From Sipunculus nudus (taxonomy: Eukaryota; Annelida; Sipuncula; Golfingiida; Sipunculidae): a stretch of DNA of 64,000 bases. Every line of letters begins with the position of its first letter. Within the stretch, counting starts at the first letter, position 1. The stretch is taken from positions 37,654,676 through 37,718,675 of the forward strand of contig CM049311.1 in NCBI GenBank assembly GCA_026874595.1, given 5' to 3'. Both the position numbers and the translations under genes were made by a program. Positions 23,401 through 31,404 of this stretch are shown piece by piece. Below the pieces are notes generated by a model, which saw only the letters and a list, made by a program, of their open reading frames with translations, ran no database searches and was not told the DNA's origin.

Positions 23401-26031
23401 ATAACGTTTGTATTCTAGGAGTATGTCAGTGTGATCCAGGTTTCTCGGGTCATGATTGCTCGATTAATACAAGGTCCCCGCCGGTGAATCTAATGGTGCC
23501 CTCTGGTGGCCGGTGTGATATTCAGAGGAGACCGTGTCGCGCCACTCCCGTTTATGGAGATAACTTTCTCGACTCTGAACAGCTTACATGCCGGATCGAG
23601 ATATTGCAGGTATACCTGATAGCGAGATTAACATTCAGTTTCCTTTTAAAATGTTCATTTTTACAATTATCTAATAACGAAGGAGTTGGAAGTGAAATCG
23701 TTTCTTAAGCCCCCGTTACACTCAGGTGAAGATCTGAAAATTTCGATGAATGTAGCGGGGATGCTATCAAAATGGAATATTGAGTTTTCAGGAGAATACG
23801 TTGTCCTATCTGCGTTCCTGCCAGGTTATCTCTGCGTCTAAAAAGTTTCTTCTGATTTTCTTATCGATCTGGGCAGATCGCACAACACTTTTATGATGGA
23901 CTTCTCTCTAACTGTGTCCCGCACCACGCGCTGCTCCTTTTCATTCCCTCTACTTCTGCTACACACAAATTTTCTTGTGTCACAATCTACGTTCAGCAGT
24001 CAGTTACAGACTACAACTATAACGCAAAGATATGAAGGGCGTTCGAGATAGAAATGTTTTCTTTTCTTTCTCCTCCTCCTTCTCCCAAACACAGGTGCAG
24101 CGCTTGTGCACCAAGCAAAGGCAGTTGTTCTTGAAGTAGAACAAACTGCAGATGAATTTTACTTGTTTTATGCGTTCACACCCATACCTACATAAGTGAA
24201 GGTGTGAGGAATTGGATTCAATTTTTTTTTCTTAAGTTTATTGAGCATGACATGTGAACATGTTGCAAACGTACCATATGACACACGTGATGAGCAGCTA
24301 AAGAACGTTACAGCGTCGTAATGTTTCTTCTACAACTTGGCATATACGTCCCATGGTCCTTACACATACGTGGAGAGATCGTAGTGACAACTTCATTGAC
24401 GTAGCAAGAAGACAGTGAAACCCCAGCGACAACGCTGTGAAAACCTCGTGCAATGTTTCCCGTCCGCGTCACGCTTGTACTTATAATTCCCCAGCAGGTT
24501 CCTGATAAATCGTTATTACGTCAATACCGTCGTTACTACGGTTTTATTAAGTGCTTAAGCAGTCCTGAATCGATCACGTCCTCACTACATATTTTTTATT
24601 ATGTCCACAGTTTGAGAACGTCTTCCACGTCCTTAAAGGTTTCAAATTAAACGAGTTCCACTCACGTGTTTAGAAATTTTGGAAAATTTTTGAATATCCA
24701 TGTTTGACTGATCAGCAATATGTTTAAAAATTCGGCATTATTAGATATGATAAAAGGGTACAGTTAGGAACACAGGGCGTGCTAATGATTCAAAGGCGAA
24801 AAGTATTTAAATTGATTGTTATATTATAAAATTAATTCCAGCTGACGACATCAGGGCTAGAACAAATCTCCGAGGAACAGACGAAGGGCCTGTACATGAA
24901 CTTTGCCGAAGTGATGTGCCCGTTCTTCCCAAACACTGGACCGACGGCAAGATTCATGTCTGCTACGCCCAATACATCCAGAATAGCAAGAGTCTACCGC
25001 GTGGCCGTTACCAATGACCTTGCCAGTTACAGTGACCCTCTATCCATTGTGGCTTTTGACGGCGGATGCCTGAACTGCTCCGTTAATCCAGCAACCTGTA
25101 CTGTAAAGGCGAGTCACTTTTGTTAGTTCATGCTGTGAAAACTTCGTCTTACCGTGAAACATTGTTTCACTGGGGAAAGAAATATTGTTTACATGAAGAT
25201 TTTTGTGGAGGATTACATGTATTTTTTCATTACATTTAATATACTATTAATATAATCAATGATTTACCAAAATACGTCATGTTTGCAGGCCAACATGTGT
25301 TACATACAGGCACGATGTATCGGTGCCGGGGAAAGCGATCCTAATGACCAATGCTTCATATGTGAACCTCTCCAGGAACAACACGCATGGACAAACAAAG
25401 GTAACTTTGTATCATGTATCAAAATAATGTCCTGTAGCACAAAATGTGTTCTTTTATAACTATTATTATGAACCTTAAACAGTCACGTGAAGGTCATTAT
25501 TTGTGTTATTGTATTCCTTCCAGCAGAAGCTTAATATATTTACTTAATATAGAAGCGCAAGGAAGTGGTTTTTCGTCTGAGAGACCATACAGTGTCACAG
25601 TGTACACTTAAGATTCTTTAATGAATACATTTCTAGATGGATGCGCTAAACATTAAGTGTGTTTTCTTTTCTGCCAGAGGGTTGTCCAATGACTGTGGAG
25701 GTACCTCCGGGTTCCACTCCCTGGATAATCATAATCCCATGTGTCACGGTCGGCCTGCTTCTGATAGCTGGTGTTGTCGTGTGCCTGGTGCTCAAAAGGT
25801 GACTTAGCATTTTGTAGATAATTTATCTATATTTAAAGACACCTATTATCTACCCCGATTGTATAGATCATATGACATACGGAAGTTGTAAATTGTGTAA
25901 TTATTTATATAAAAAGGACATTAATTTATTTAAGATTTGGACATAAGGATACTCTCTTTACCTATTGCAGCAAGAAACCAACGAAGAAAACCCGCATAGC
26001 TATGGAAGTGTCAGCGAAAGAAGATCAGTGA
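2527..26031 (+). CDS. VWDE: VWDE-like: von Willebrand factor D and EGF domain protein, single-pass membrane (21 exons)
   Basis: Whole-gene entry; the exons are listed separately. Joined exons predict about 1,070-1,085 residues: signal peptide (exon 1), a D8C/uromodulin-type cysteine module (exons 2-4: DPC, CDRDIASGWYR, GCPMAFCFG), an Ig-like linker region (exons 5-8), a VWD domain (exons 10-13: NNDPHITTFD ... GLCGNYNG), a C8-like stretch (14-16), an EGF domain (16-17), cysteine-rich modules (17-19), and a membrane span with basic tail (20-21). This order matches VWDE-type proteins; by family knowledge they are extracellular matrix or cell-surface proteins, exact role unknown. All junctions agree in phase except in exon 2, where the summed length (3,259 nt) is one base over a multiple of three. 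Could also be named uromodulin-like or sushi/VWD protein in databases. Confidence 0.85.
2800..3004 (+). CDS. VWDE: VWDE-like exon 2: D8C module, reading frame interrupted
   Basis: From acceptor AAAAG/GG (2799) the frame reads SDPCSNHMVF, the expected start of a D8C module, but hits a TGA at 2889. The downstream half, LRSTHSLPGN then CDRDIASGWYRV, AGGDMLDRCPELETC, lies in another frame that joins correctly to exon 3 (donor 3005, phase 1). Either one extra base lies between about 2825 and 2845, or a second acceptor at 2844-2845 is used; that one keeps the frame but drops the DPC segment. Confidence 0.75.
3115..3350 (+). repeat. tRNA-derived SINE, MetaSINE-like
   Basis: Lies in intron 2. It has a tRNA-like head with a Pol III B-box-like GGGTTCGATC near 3167, then GGTGGTTTTCTCCGGG and CCGGTTTCCTC at 3221-3250, the conserved central motif I associate with invertebrate MetaSINEs, and an A-rich tail (TAAAATAAAAAAAAGG) ending near 3350. 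Family assignment rests on memory of that motif. Confidence 0.6.
3429..3593 (+). CDS. VWDE: VWDE-like exon 3: D8C module continued
   Basis: Acceptor TTCTACAG/GG, donor CG/GTGAGT. Encodes GKVPPADNQIHSRTAYVR, then NCRAMNIGIEVKNC and GCPMAFCFG with four cysteines, as expected for the second half of a D8C module. Phase 1 at both ends. Confidence 0.88.
4034..4222 (+). repeat. Short dispersed element, copy 2 (MITE-like)
   Basis: Second copy of the 521-672 element, with a poly-G tract and GC-rich insertion near its left end. Ends GCGGATCC and GGATCCGC are inverted repeats. Confidence 0.55.
5026..5180 (+). mobile_element. Solo TRIM terminal repeat
   Basis: 155 bases beginning TGTTACGGGG and ending CTTCCTAACA. 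It matches the terminal repeats of the array at 51704-53019 along its whole length, including TGACATAAAAGCGGACC, an A-box-like TAGCGAAGCGGTTGG, a B-box-like region (GGCTTTGAATCCCGGG) and TATTTTCCCCTGA. No internal region adjoins it, so it is probably a solo terminal repeat left by recombination. Confidence 0.75.
6040..6310 (+). repeat. Possible tRNA-derived SINE
   Basis: CAGTGGTCTAGATACA resembles an A box and GAGTTCGACTCTC resembles a B box (near 6120), but the spacing is longer than in a tRNA. The rest (GCTCCCAGGTGAGCGCTC onward) is GC-richer than its surroundings. No second copy in the window. Confidence 0.3.
6359..7253 (-). mobile_element. Solo LTR, Gypsy (Gmr1-like) family
   Basis: Read on the minus strand it starts TGTTACAG (at 7253) and runs through blocks shared in order with the 3' LTR at 59335-60121: a TATA-like TTATAAATA with GAGAGGGAGG, ATTCCAGCGGAC, TAGGGTTGTTTTAGG, TTTGTTAACAAAAAACCACTG, TTCATTCCCCTAGACATTTC, CTAGTGTTACAGAATCTG, and an end near GTTCCGTACGACA. 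No pol sequence lies beside it. A clean target-site duplication was not found. Confidence 0.75.
7307..9731 (+). mobile_element. Tandem-repeat element with hairpin end (Helitron/HINE-like?)
   Basis: Starts with a small hairpin TGTCGGAACGACA (7313-7325) next to ATGCCCCCGGC and ends with a 13-bp stem, one mismatch, TTT loop (9701-9729; ATGCCCC ... GGGGCAT). The core is a direct array of about 180-base units carrying GTCCGTACATGTG, TCATGAAATTTTCT, TCAACCGGGACGAAACGC and ATCTGCAGGCATT; intact units start near 8548, 8730, 8916, 9096, 9278 and 9458. GGACGG simple repeats follow. No protein is encoded. Architecture resembles nonautonomous Helitron-like elements of molluscs; this class is inferred. 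Confidence 0.6.
7690..8365 (+). mobile_element. Second repeat inserted within the tandem-repeat element
   Basis: Breaks a 180-base unit between 'gcattgc..gaaa' and 'aaaggctgtacatg'. It contains two copies, about 303 bases apart, of CATCTTTGAACTTGACC followed by GAGATATCCT-TCTCACAAG, then a GGACGGACGG microsatellite (8268-8312) and CAGCCCTTGGGCTGAGC at its right end. It looks like a nested insertion of a related repeat. Confidence 0.5.
9944..10006 (+). CDS. VWDE: VWDE-like exon 4
   Basis: Acceptor CTTTATAG/GT, donor CTCC/GTGAGT. Encodes GHRAPCPPDSHSPTGWEPHC, the CP...TGWEPxC signature that closes the D8C module in this family. 63 bases, phase 1 to phase 1. Confidence 0.85.
10210..10484 (+). 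CDS. VWDE: VWDE-like exon 5
   Basis: Acceptor CACTGCAG/CT, donor ATTACA/GTAAGT. Encodes GQLFLNHTPTVNFTVKTT ... VVFLCNLPD ... FLVRWFINGS ... SRKFGIT: a beta-rich segment with one cysteine and W-F motif that pairs with the FRC of exon 6, as in an Ig-like linker. Leaves in phase 0. Confidence 0.85.
13392..13665 (+). repeat. Degenerate tandem repeat, unit about 110-120 bases
   Basis: GGTGGTGCCACCAGTCTTGT, GGTGGCGCCTATAGTTTTGT and GGAGGCACCACCAGTCGTGT recur at regular spacing, each but the last followed by a GATGTA-GGACATACA-like and GATATGTCAA block. Three diverged units; no coding content. Confidence 0.55.
14290..14680 (+). repeat. Dispersed repeat, copy A
   Basis: Collinear with 16210-16570: shared CACTCGGTAGTCGGAGGAAT, GGCTCCTGCAACCT, GTCTGCTTTGTATAA, GAGCTCT then AATTATGCAAA, GATTATTCATTGAATGAATA, AAGGTCAC. 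Probably two copies of one nonautonomous element of unknown family. Confidence 0.6.
14900..15125 (+). repeat. Dispersed repeat, partner in inverse orientation at 42 kb
   Basis: GCCCGCCAAAATAATC, GGGCATCTGGCAGCAAG, TTTTGCAACAAGTGACCTTT and ACCACCTTAGGTTACATG occur in the same order in the reverse complement of about 42010-42200. Confidence 0.6.
16027..16075. repeat. (TA)n microsatellite
   Basis: About 24 uninterrupted TA dinucleotides in VWDE-like intron 5. Confidence 0.95.
16210..16570 (+). repeat. Dispersed repeat, copy B
   Basis: Second copy of the 14290-14680 repeat, about 1.9 kb downstream in the same orientation. The two may be independent insertions or ends of a longer diverged element. 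Confidence 0.6.
16820..16900 (+). CDS. VWDE: VWDE-like exon 6
   Basis: Acceptor TTCTTTCAG/TT, donor CAA/GTAGGT. 27 codons: FRCAVRLRLGSAYSSPQESD then AFYAGFQ. Family members have a similar C-V-R ... FxAG pattern here. Phase 0 at both ends. Confidence 0.82.
17555..17759 (+). CDS. VWDE: VWDE-like exon 7
   Basis: Acceptor CAACTTTTTAAG/GTT was chosen because it is in phase with exon 6 and gives AGFQ-VNPRVLHLTEGE; earlier AGs are out of phase or add unrelated residues. Continues TVPVLSPSSSYRLQIEVIIP and CDVQGYE ... DRCGIEIQ. Donor CAAA/GTAAAT; ends in phase 1. Confidence 0.82.
17969..18153 (+). CDS. VWDE: VWDE-like exon 8
   Basis: Acceptor GATGAAG/GT, donor CTG/GTAAGA. Encodes SIVDEDFEDSFRENSDNPAT then NITATVNGVRDLASRLMNIK and VWANVTLPSVL. 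No cysteine. Phase 1 in, phase 0 out. Confidence 0.82.
18351..18392 (+). CDS. VWDE: VWDE-like exon 9 (microexon, 14 codons)
   Basis: Acceptor CATCGTGTAG/GGG, donor TAC/GTAGGT. Encodes GSVVDKSVADLQGY, linking to VHIRDKE of exon 10. It is in phase 0 on both sides, so skipping it would leave the frame intact. Less certain because of its size. Confidence 0.6.
18539..18586. repeat. (TA)n microsatellite at a splice acceptor
   Basis: About 24 TA units end only a few bases before the exon 10 acceptor (TATGTAAG/GTT), where a pyrimidine tract would normally stand. Confidence 0.95.
18592..18744 (+). CDS. VWDE: VWDE-like exon 10: start of VWD domain
   Basis: Encodes VHIRDKEVDPTDAATCWSNN then DPHITTFDRCLYENHRHGEF and IFYRHKTLPIQ. 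C-x3-NDPHITTFD and GEFxFYRH are the hallmark start of a VWD domain. Donor CAG/GTAATT; 51 codons, phase 0 both ends. Confidence 0.93.
19165..19353 (+). CDS. VWDE: VWDE-like exon 11: VWD domain
   Basis: Acceptor TATAAAG/GTG, donor ATT/GTAAGT. Encodes VNTFYTPCGVPSCNCAVAVK, ADMFIVDVCPK and GNGDYI, including four cysteines of the VWD core. 63 codons, phase 0 both ends. Confidence 0.93.
19646..19887 (+). CDS. VWDE: VWDE-like exon 12: end of VWD domain
   Basis: Acceptor CATCAG/GTA. Encodes VTLPTGGVVFIRW ... SVLDYGLTEGLCGNYNGIDI DDF (GLCGNYNG plus DDF is the VWD signature) and EFSRSWS. Donor GGTC/GTAAGT, phase 2. Confidence 0.94.
20126..20258 (+). CDS. VWDE: VWDE-like exon 13
   Basis: Acceptor TTGGTAG/G, donor AAAATA/GTAAGT. 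Encodes VNQADPSSLWNPKI ... SYCQCKEN ... VECGISKI. Joins exon 12 as SWS-VNQADPSSL, the usual continuation after a VWD domain. Phase 2 in, phase 0 out. Confidence 0.88.
20366..20406. repeat. (TA)n microsatellite
   Basis: TA run in intron 13, just after a poly-G tract near 20300; another short TA run lies at 20920-20938. Confidence 0.9.
20549..20636 (+). repeat. Tandem duplication of about 37 bases
   Basis: CTGGGTTCGTTGAGGTTTTC-GTGGTC followed by a GTAGCTA-like end occurs twice head to tail, with one or two substitutions, directly upstream of the hAT-like element. Confidence 0.8.
20650..20952. mobile_element. hAT-like nonautonomous element (candidate)
   Basis: Left end AGTGGTGTGCCGAT and right end CCCGGCACACTT are imperfect inverted repeats of the type seen in hAT elements. 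The interior holds ATCGAATTAATCGATGATTG palindromic runs and no coding sequence. An 8-base target duplication could not be confirmed in the TA-rich flanks. Confidence 0.4.
21136..21294 (+). CDS. VWDE: VWDE-like exon 14
   Basis: Acceptor TCTCTTTCAG/ACT. Encodes TDKCARWGRDVTAINEKRCE, then EYPDVEYSE. The donor GAG/GTTATC is weaker than the others but gives the phase-0 join EYSE-PEWRNGWT to exon 15. 53 codons. Confidence 0.82.
21857..22003 (+). CDS. VWDE: VWDE-like exon 15
   Basis: Acceptor TTTTTTAG/CCT, donor TTG/GTAGGT. Encodes PEWRNGWTEESAFRHCNTSI ... GEQCSRLGNVSYDKFIGECV RDIL; the C ... C ... CVxDI pattern is C8-like. 49 codons, phase 0. Confidence 0.9.
22004..23106 (+). other. VWDE-like intron 15, nothing recognised
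   Basis: About 1.1 kb of AT-rich sequence with no known domain, RNA gene or clear repeat. Confidence 0.6.
23107..23275 (+). CDS. VWDE: VWDE-like exon 16: start of EGF domain
   Basis: Acceptor TTTGTAG/CTG, donor GATG/GTATGT. Encodes LSGDDGWLKDSRNNMLGACK ... YLCPSECNGNGRCEDG, the last part being the first three cysteines of an EGF domain. Phase 1 out, the usual phase for EGF exons. Confidence 0.93.
23419..23609 (+). CDS. VWDE: VWDE-like exon 17: end of EGF domain and next module
   Basis: Acceptor TATTCTAG/GA. GVCQCDPGFSGHDCS completes the EGF domain; then VNLMVPSGGRCDIQRRPCRA and GDNFLDSEQLTCRI, a pattern shared with VWDE-type proteins (CD..xRPCR...GDNFLDS..LTC). Donor CAG/GTATAC, phase 0. 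Confidence 0.92.
23610..24841 (+). other. VWDE-like intron 17, probable insertion
   Basis: From about 23705 to 24640 the base composition is more balanced than in the neighbouring introns and no protein domain is seen on either strand. It may be one inserted nonautonomous element, but no terminal repeat was identified. Confidence 0.35.
24842..25108 (+). CDS. VWDE: VWDE-like exon 18, with a GC splice donor
   Basis: Acceptor AATTCCAG/CTG. Encodes LTTSGLEQISEEQTKGLYMN FAEVMCPFFP ... IVAFDGGCLNCSVNPATC TVK. Best donor is AAG/GCGAGT at 25109, a noncanonical GC donor, giving CTVK-ANMCYI across the junction. A GT two codons earlier (ACT/GTAAAG) would also keep the frame but drop V-K. Confidence 0.85.
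25289..25400 (+). CDS. VWDE: VWDE-like exon 19
   Basis: Acceptor GTTTGCAG/GCC, donor AAAG/GTAACT. Encodes ANMCYIQARCIGAGESDPND QCFICEPLQEQHAWTNK, a cysteine module typical of the family (C.I...RC...GE.DP.D.C..C.P). Phase 1 out. Confidence 0.92.
25678..25798 (+). CDS. VWDE: VWDE-like exon 20: transmembrane segment
   Basis: Acceptor TTCTGCCAG/AG, donor AAAAG/GTGACT. After EGCPMTVEVPPGSTPW comes about 24 hydrophobic residues (IIIIPCVTVGLLLIAGVVVC LVL) and then K: a type I membrane span. Phase 2 out. Confidence 0.92.
25971..26031 (+). CDS. VWDE: VWDE-like exon 21: cytoplasmic tail and stop
   Basis: Acceptor CCTATTGCAG/C. Encodes the short basic tail KKPTKKTRIAMEVSAKEDQ and TGA at 26029-26031. 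Phase agrees with exon 20. Confidence 0.85.
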
Positions 26032-27225
26032 CGTGCCGGGCAACACTTAATGGAATCATACAGTGCAGTGAAACACTGACTAAACATTTGCTTTGTATAT
26101 ATAGGTGTCACAGGCACCATACCTTTGTTGAAATGAATGACAAATTTAATGACGTGTGCTTTTGCTGTCGTAAGCTTCTCTTCGCCAAAAATGATATGTC
26201 ACATTTGTACATATAAACCATTATTTTCTTGTACCAGAGAAACATGTATTGAGGAAGACTATCATCACCATAATTGTAACACCAAACAAGGGACCGTAAT
26301 GATAAGCAGTATTAAATCCAAAGAAACATGAAACATATGACTATTTTGTTAATCTGATAAATTGATAAACACATTAGTGGAGAAAAATACAGTTTGATAT
26401 TTTAGAAAATGATTGGGAAGTATAGCATTTGGTCTGTAATATGTAGAGATCGAAAGATAATTGAATTCCAATACACAATATTACAAGGGTCAAGGATATT
26501 TACTTTTTAAATGGAAAACTTTAACTGTGGTATTGGTGGAGATCCATACTGTAGATATAGCCACATAGACCTGGTAAATATTGTACATTAGTTCTTCAAG
26601 TGGCCAATATTTCAACCGTTTTGGACAGCCATCAGTAATTTATGTTGTATACAGATAGATTGAGTTACAGAAAGAAATATTTTTCTTGGGATATCAGATA
26701 ATTTAAAGAAGAGAGAAAATAAGGTTATTTCACATGCTAAATATTATATTTATACTATGAATGAATCACATACATTGAATATGACTAAATTTCAAGAATA
26801 TTTGAGACACCAGAATAGAATTGAATGTGAAGGTAAAGAAGGAAATTTTTTTTTCAGTGGATATCACTTTGGGAATGTATTTTATATTAAAAACATTTAT
26901 TAAAAGACAAGTCAGTTGTCGATGATCTTGGTGAAAATGTTGAAAAAAAGAAAATATAAAAAAAATGAAATACATAAGTAGTTAATAACAGTATAAAGGA
27001 ACTTTGTTATTCAAATTGATAAACGTAGTGTATGGATATGTTTCTTTGCATTTCTTTGTATATTTGTATGACTGTAGTGTCAAATTTTAATTTTCTTGTG
27101 TTGTCTTATTTGTGAATGTCTTATATATGTATTGTATTGTTTCGTGATTCATTATTTCGTTCTGTCGGGTTTATAGAATGTGTTATATATAATTTCAAAT
27201 ATAATAAATCAGTAAATAAAATGTC
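26032..27225 (+). other. VWDE-like 3' UTR (probable)
   Basis: AT-rich, no convincing coding frame, and ends in clustered polyadenylation signals. The exact cleavage site is unknown, and an earlier site could be used. Confidence 0.6.
27203..27220 (+). terminator. Polyadenylation signals, two AATAAA
   Basis: AATAAA at 27203-27208 and again at 27215-27220, followed by a T-rich stretch (CTGTTTTTTTATTTT). They fit the 3' end of the VWDE-like transcript. Confidence 0.65.
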
Positions 27226-27539
27226 ACTGTTTTTTTATTTTCCATCAGGTTAGAGTACAAATTATGGTTCCGTGTATGTGTGACAAAACTCAGGAGCTCT
27301 GTGCCTACTAGTGTATATAATCCTTTACTATATTTAACTAGGTATTTGGTATCATCTGAATTTGTCTGAAGACTGCCTGTGATATTTCGGCCATGACGCT
27401 CAGCTGAATTCAAGGAACCTTGAACAATGTGTAGATTGATCTCAAGAGTGCTGAAAATCATGCATTTGACAACAGTCCTTAGAAAATAGATTATAGCGAC
27501 CCTATTTAGGGTTTCCAATAAGACTTTACCAGGAACTCC

Positions 27540-28360
27540 CTAAATGCTAATTTAAAAGTTTCTACGACCAACATCTACAACTAGATGACCTGGCTCTTGT
27601 GACACAAAAACAACTATATGTCTCCCTTGACTACGGGCCTCACTTTCCCAAATTTGAGGGAAAAATGGACCCCTTCGAAAATTTGATGTTCCCTTTAATC
27701 CGGAATTTCTAAAAATGTGACCTTGTATGATGATAATTAAGGTACTTAATTGATCTGAGATTCTATTCTAGCTGATTTGACCTTGAAGATCCAGGTAAAG
27801 GTCACCATTTTCGAGCTCCTCAAGGAACTTGATTGAAACAGTGTTACGAACTTGAGGGAAAAATTGTGATACTTCAAAAGTTATTGGTTCACAAATAATT
27901 TTATTTCACCCAATTTGACCTTGATGATGAAGGTCAAAATCATCAGATTGTTAAGTTGTCCGAGATATTGGTAGAGACAATTCACAAGTTGAATTTCATG
28001 AAAATATATCAAGTGGTTCAAAAGTTACAGCATTCAAAAATGATTTTTATTCTTTGCTGATTTGACCATGAATATCCAGGTCAGGGTCACAAGTTTTCGA
28101 GCTCCTCAAGGGTCTTGATTAAAACAATTAGTGTTTCAAATTTGAGGAAAAAACATGCGATACTTTAAAAGTTATGGGGTTTACCAAAACATTCTATTTC
28201 GGCCTAATTTACCTTAATGATAAAGATCACCGGTATATTGGTAGATACAATTTATATTTAAAATTTCACGTTCACAAGTTATGACGCAGACGAAGACGAC
28301 GGACGACGGACGGAGCTCGGAGCTAACAGAATATAGGTCATCATGACCTAATCTCAGGTG
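27540..28360 (+). repeat. Dispersed repeat with two internal units of about 288 bases
   Basis: GATTTGACC-TGAA-ATCCAGGT with GGTCAC and TTTCGAGCTCCTCAAGG occurs near 27774 and 28060. The element ends in GACGACGGACGACGGACGGAG and GAATATAGGTCATCATGACC. Same general style as the tandem-repeat elements at 7.3 and 61.7 kb. Confidence 0.55.
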
Positions 28361-28686
28361 CTGAAGGAGATTTGCCGATGATCTACTTGAATTTTAAGTT
28401 AGAGGTTTCTAGGTTAAACCATAATGATTTGTGTTCTTCTGATCTTCACAGTACTAAAATCATGTTTATCCCTATAGCAGATCCGCTATTCATGCTACTG
28501 TGCGTGTATTACCTTTAAATGTATTACTGTCACATGGCTAACATCATGCACTATCGATCATAACCAATTAGCAAAACTGGTGCACAACTTTAAATAATAA
28601 CAACATAACGATAGGTTAGGGGTAATTAATGTCACATTTAGTGAGACAAACATCCTCAAAACCCCAAACCAGGCCGAGCGAATTCT

Positions 28687-29516
28687 TTACATAACTGCCG
28701 CTGCCAACACTTTCGACAATTTTATCTTAATGTCCATGGGAACATAAATATATCGTTCATACGCCGAAGATTTCCAGTCCCCTTGTATCTTAATGAGGTG
28801 AGGAGGGACCCCCGAGGCGAACGCGAATGAGCTTCCTCCCCGGCGGAAGCTGTGGCCAGAGTACTCCGATTTTCTCAAACCACATGCTGAAATGACAACT
28901 TATAGAGCCTTTACAAAAGCACAATAGGCCATTGGAACATAACGGGATTTAGACATGAATCCAAACAGTGTGTCACGGTCACATGCACACGGTGTTGTTG
29001 CAATCATCAGCCTTATTCCTTGCACAGGGTACAGTATGGAATTCGGAACCGCCGCCAAAGGTATCGCCAATTCACGTTCACAACACTGTATTGTTTTTGT
29101 ATGTTTCACATGCAAAATAACACCCGGCTCCCGGAACTCTAAATCTCTTCTGCATAAATGTTGTTTGGGTCATGCAAGGCTTGAGATTTACACAGGAGTG
29201 TAGACTTCCGGCAAAAACTGAGGAAGGCCACTAAACACACAGCCCATAGCGCTCTGTCGAAACTGGAACTCATATCTAATTGTTCACCAATTAATTTAAA
29301 AATTTTTATGGTAATTGGTAACTTTTGGTTTGGTGGCGTGGCTGTTAGCCGTGAAATGCTTCGCTTGATCATGCGCAGTCGCCAAATCTGTAGCGGCGAT
29401 AGGAATCCTGCGTCCAGATGTAGTATTCGGACGGCATTTAGGTACCCATCAATACTAGAGGCTTTCAGAGTACGTGCGAGGAATGTTGCGTACCTAAAAT
29501 ATTTGTAGGAGAACAC
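28687..29516 (-). pseudogene. Tyrosine recombinase of the DIRS-type element
   Basis: N-terminal part reads ARTLKASSIDGYLNAVRILH, the catalytic end reads GHSFRRGGSSFAFASG (HxxR box) and GDWKSSAYERYI with the candidate nucleophile tyrosine. Three pieces are separated by stops or shifts near 29130 and 28895. It would cut and join the DNA circle of a DIRS element; in this copy it cannot be translated in one piece. Confidence 0.8.
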
Positions 29517-29642
29517 GGTACAGGTGTCAGATTGAAATAAATGCAGAACCTCAGGTAAGCTATTTACTGAGATGTGTATGTACTCTTAGTGGATTTGGCG
29601 AAAGCGGACTGTTCATACATTTTTCGCTCATTGTCCAGCATT

Positions 29643-30358
29643 TTAAGTTGCCTTAAAATTCCACGTACAAAGATAATGCCATGAATTTATTGTAATATGA
29701 GGTAAGGTTCTGTTTGTTTCGGCACTATAATCTTGTTTCCACTGTGAAAGCCACTCATGTATTACTCGTTGACCTTTGTATGTATGCAGTCTACTGAAAG
29801 CGTCTGCCAAAGTGTTTTCCACGCCCGGAATGTGTTTCGCAGTGAAGTAACAATTATAATGCACAGATATCCGAACCAGTTCCTGTAGACAATTTTGGGC
29901 CATAGTATTTTTAGACATGCCTTTGTTAACGTTATTAACCACAACGGAGTTATCACAGTAGAACACTATATGTTTGTTGCGCCAGTGTTTTTTCCAGCGC
30001 CTAGCCGACAGTAACTGCGTGAAAAGTTCCTTTATATTAATGTGCTCCTCTGCCACTTCTGGGAAATCGGCTTCCCAGGCACAATAAAACCAGTCGGTAA
30101 AGAAACGCCTGCACCCGCCTCATTACATGCGTCCGTTGACAAACACGTTACTGGCCATGGTTTCTCATCTATGAAAAATGCGGTGCCGTTGAAATTTGTG
30201 CTAAAATTTGCCCAGAAGTCTATATCTGTGCGCGCCTGTTTTGTAAGCCTAATGTAGTGATGAGGACGTTTCACGCGTTTTAAAAGGTTAATTAAATGAT
30301 GCACGTGTGTCCGGCCACCACGCACAACTTTAGCTGCCCACTGCAGTTTGCCGACCAA
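29643..30358 (-). pseudogene. RNase H and connection domain of the DIRS-type element
   Basis: Upstream piece (30358-30032) has LSTDACNEAGAGVSLP (first acidic residue in STDA); the next (30056-29643) has EEHINIKELF, FYCDNSVVVNNVNKG and AKHIPGVENTLADAFSR, the E, D and final D of RNase H in this group. A shift at about 30040 separates them. Confidence 0.78.
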
Positions 30359-30367
30359 AGACTGTAA

Positions 30368-31255
30368 TTAACGCGTCGTAACCTTGCGCAAGTTTTGCCA
30401 CTTTTGCAATAATGCAACAATATCTTTAAGTTTACCGCTCGGAAGAGACAGTGTTCTGGTTTTACTGTTCACTTCAACTCCTAAAAAGGTTATGCACTGT
30501 GTTGCGCCAAACACTTTACTGAAATTTTTCGTAAAACAAAGTTGTTGTAATAAGTCTTGTAGACATTCGTACGCTTCCCAGCAGCGTTCACGTGAATGTT
30601 CTATAAGGATGAAACCATCCAAGTATGCGCGTGTATTGCAAAACCCCAGTCTTTGCATCATTCGAACAACACTTTGCGATAGTCTGTTAAAAATACTTGG
30701 ACTCTTAGATGCACCGAACGGCAGCTAACTATCAACCATGTAAACGGTCTTATTGGTCGCTTTAAAAGTCCACTTTAGACCAGTAAAGGGGTAGCATTCT
30801 GGGTGTATTGGCACAGATCTATATGCCGACTGAAGGTCAATCTTTGCCATAAAAGCATTAGGTTCTATTTAACTGACAATATTATCTAGTGTTTCATAAG
30901 TAAAGGTATCGGGGTGCGCATAATTGTTAAGGGCCGCGTCCACCGGCCTGGAACAATCATGTATTAGTCTCACTTGACCTGGCTTTTCCTTTGGTATGGC
31001 GCCTAATGTTGACACTATACGTGGTATACAATATGTAACAATGTAATTGCCCTGATGAATTTCCTTTAAAATTTGTTGTTCAACTTTTTTTACATTACTT
31101 GGGTCTACAGTCGATTTATAATTTCTGCAATCTACATCTTTAACATCGGTAACATTTCCAACTACACGGAACTCATTTAAAATGCCATCTAACAAATAAT
31201 CTTGATCTACATCACCTTTCAGTTCTCGTTTCCAAACATGTATATGTTGACACAA
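30368..31255 (-). pseudogene. Reverse transcriptase of the DIRS-type element
   Basis: Contains GQVRLIHDCSRPVDAALNNY near the finger region and then AYLDGFILIEHS in place of the usual YLDD catalytic box (second Asp replaced by Gly). A stop lies near 30725 and a further break near 30865. The product is inactive. Confidence 0.8.
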
Positions 31256-31404
31256 CGGACTTGCTTGAACGTGCGCGAGCTGCTATTCCCAGGACGGTGG
31301 GAGGTGACGGTTTTGGTTTCCCGCATATTCACTCCTTGGATTATTACCAATCATAGGGGTGGCACTATGTTGCGATTGTGGGTGGTTTCCGCCGCAACCG
31401 GACT

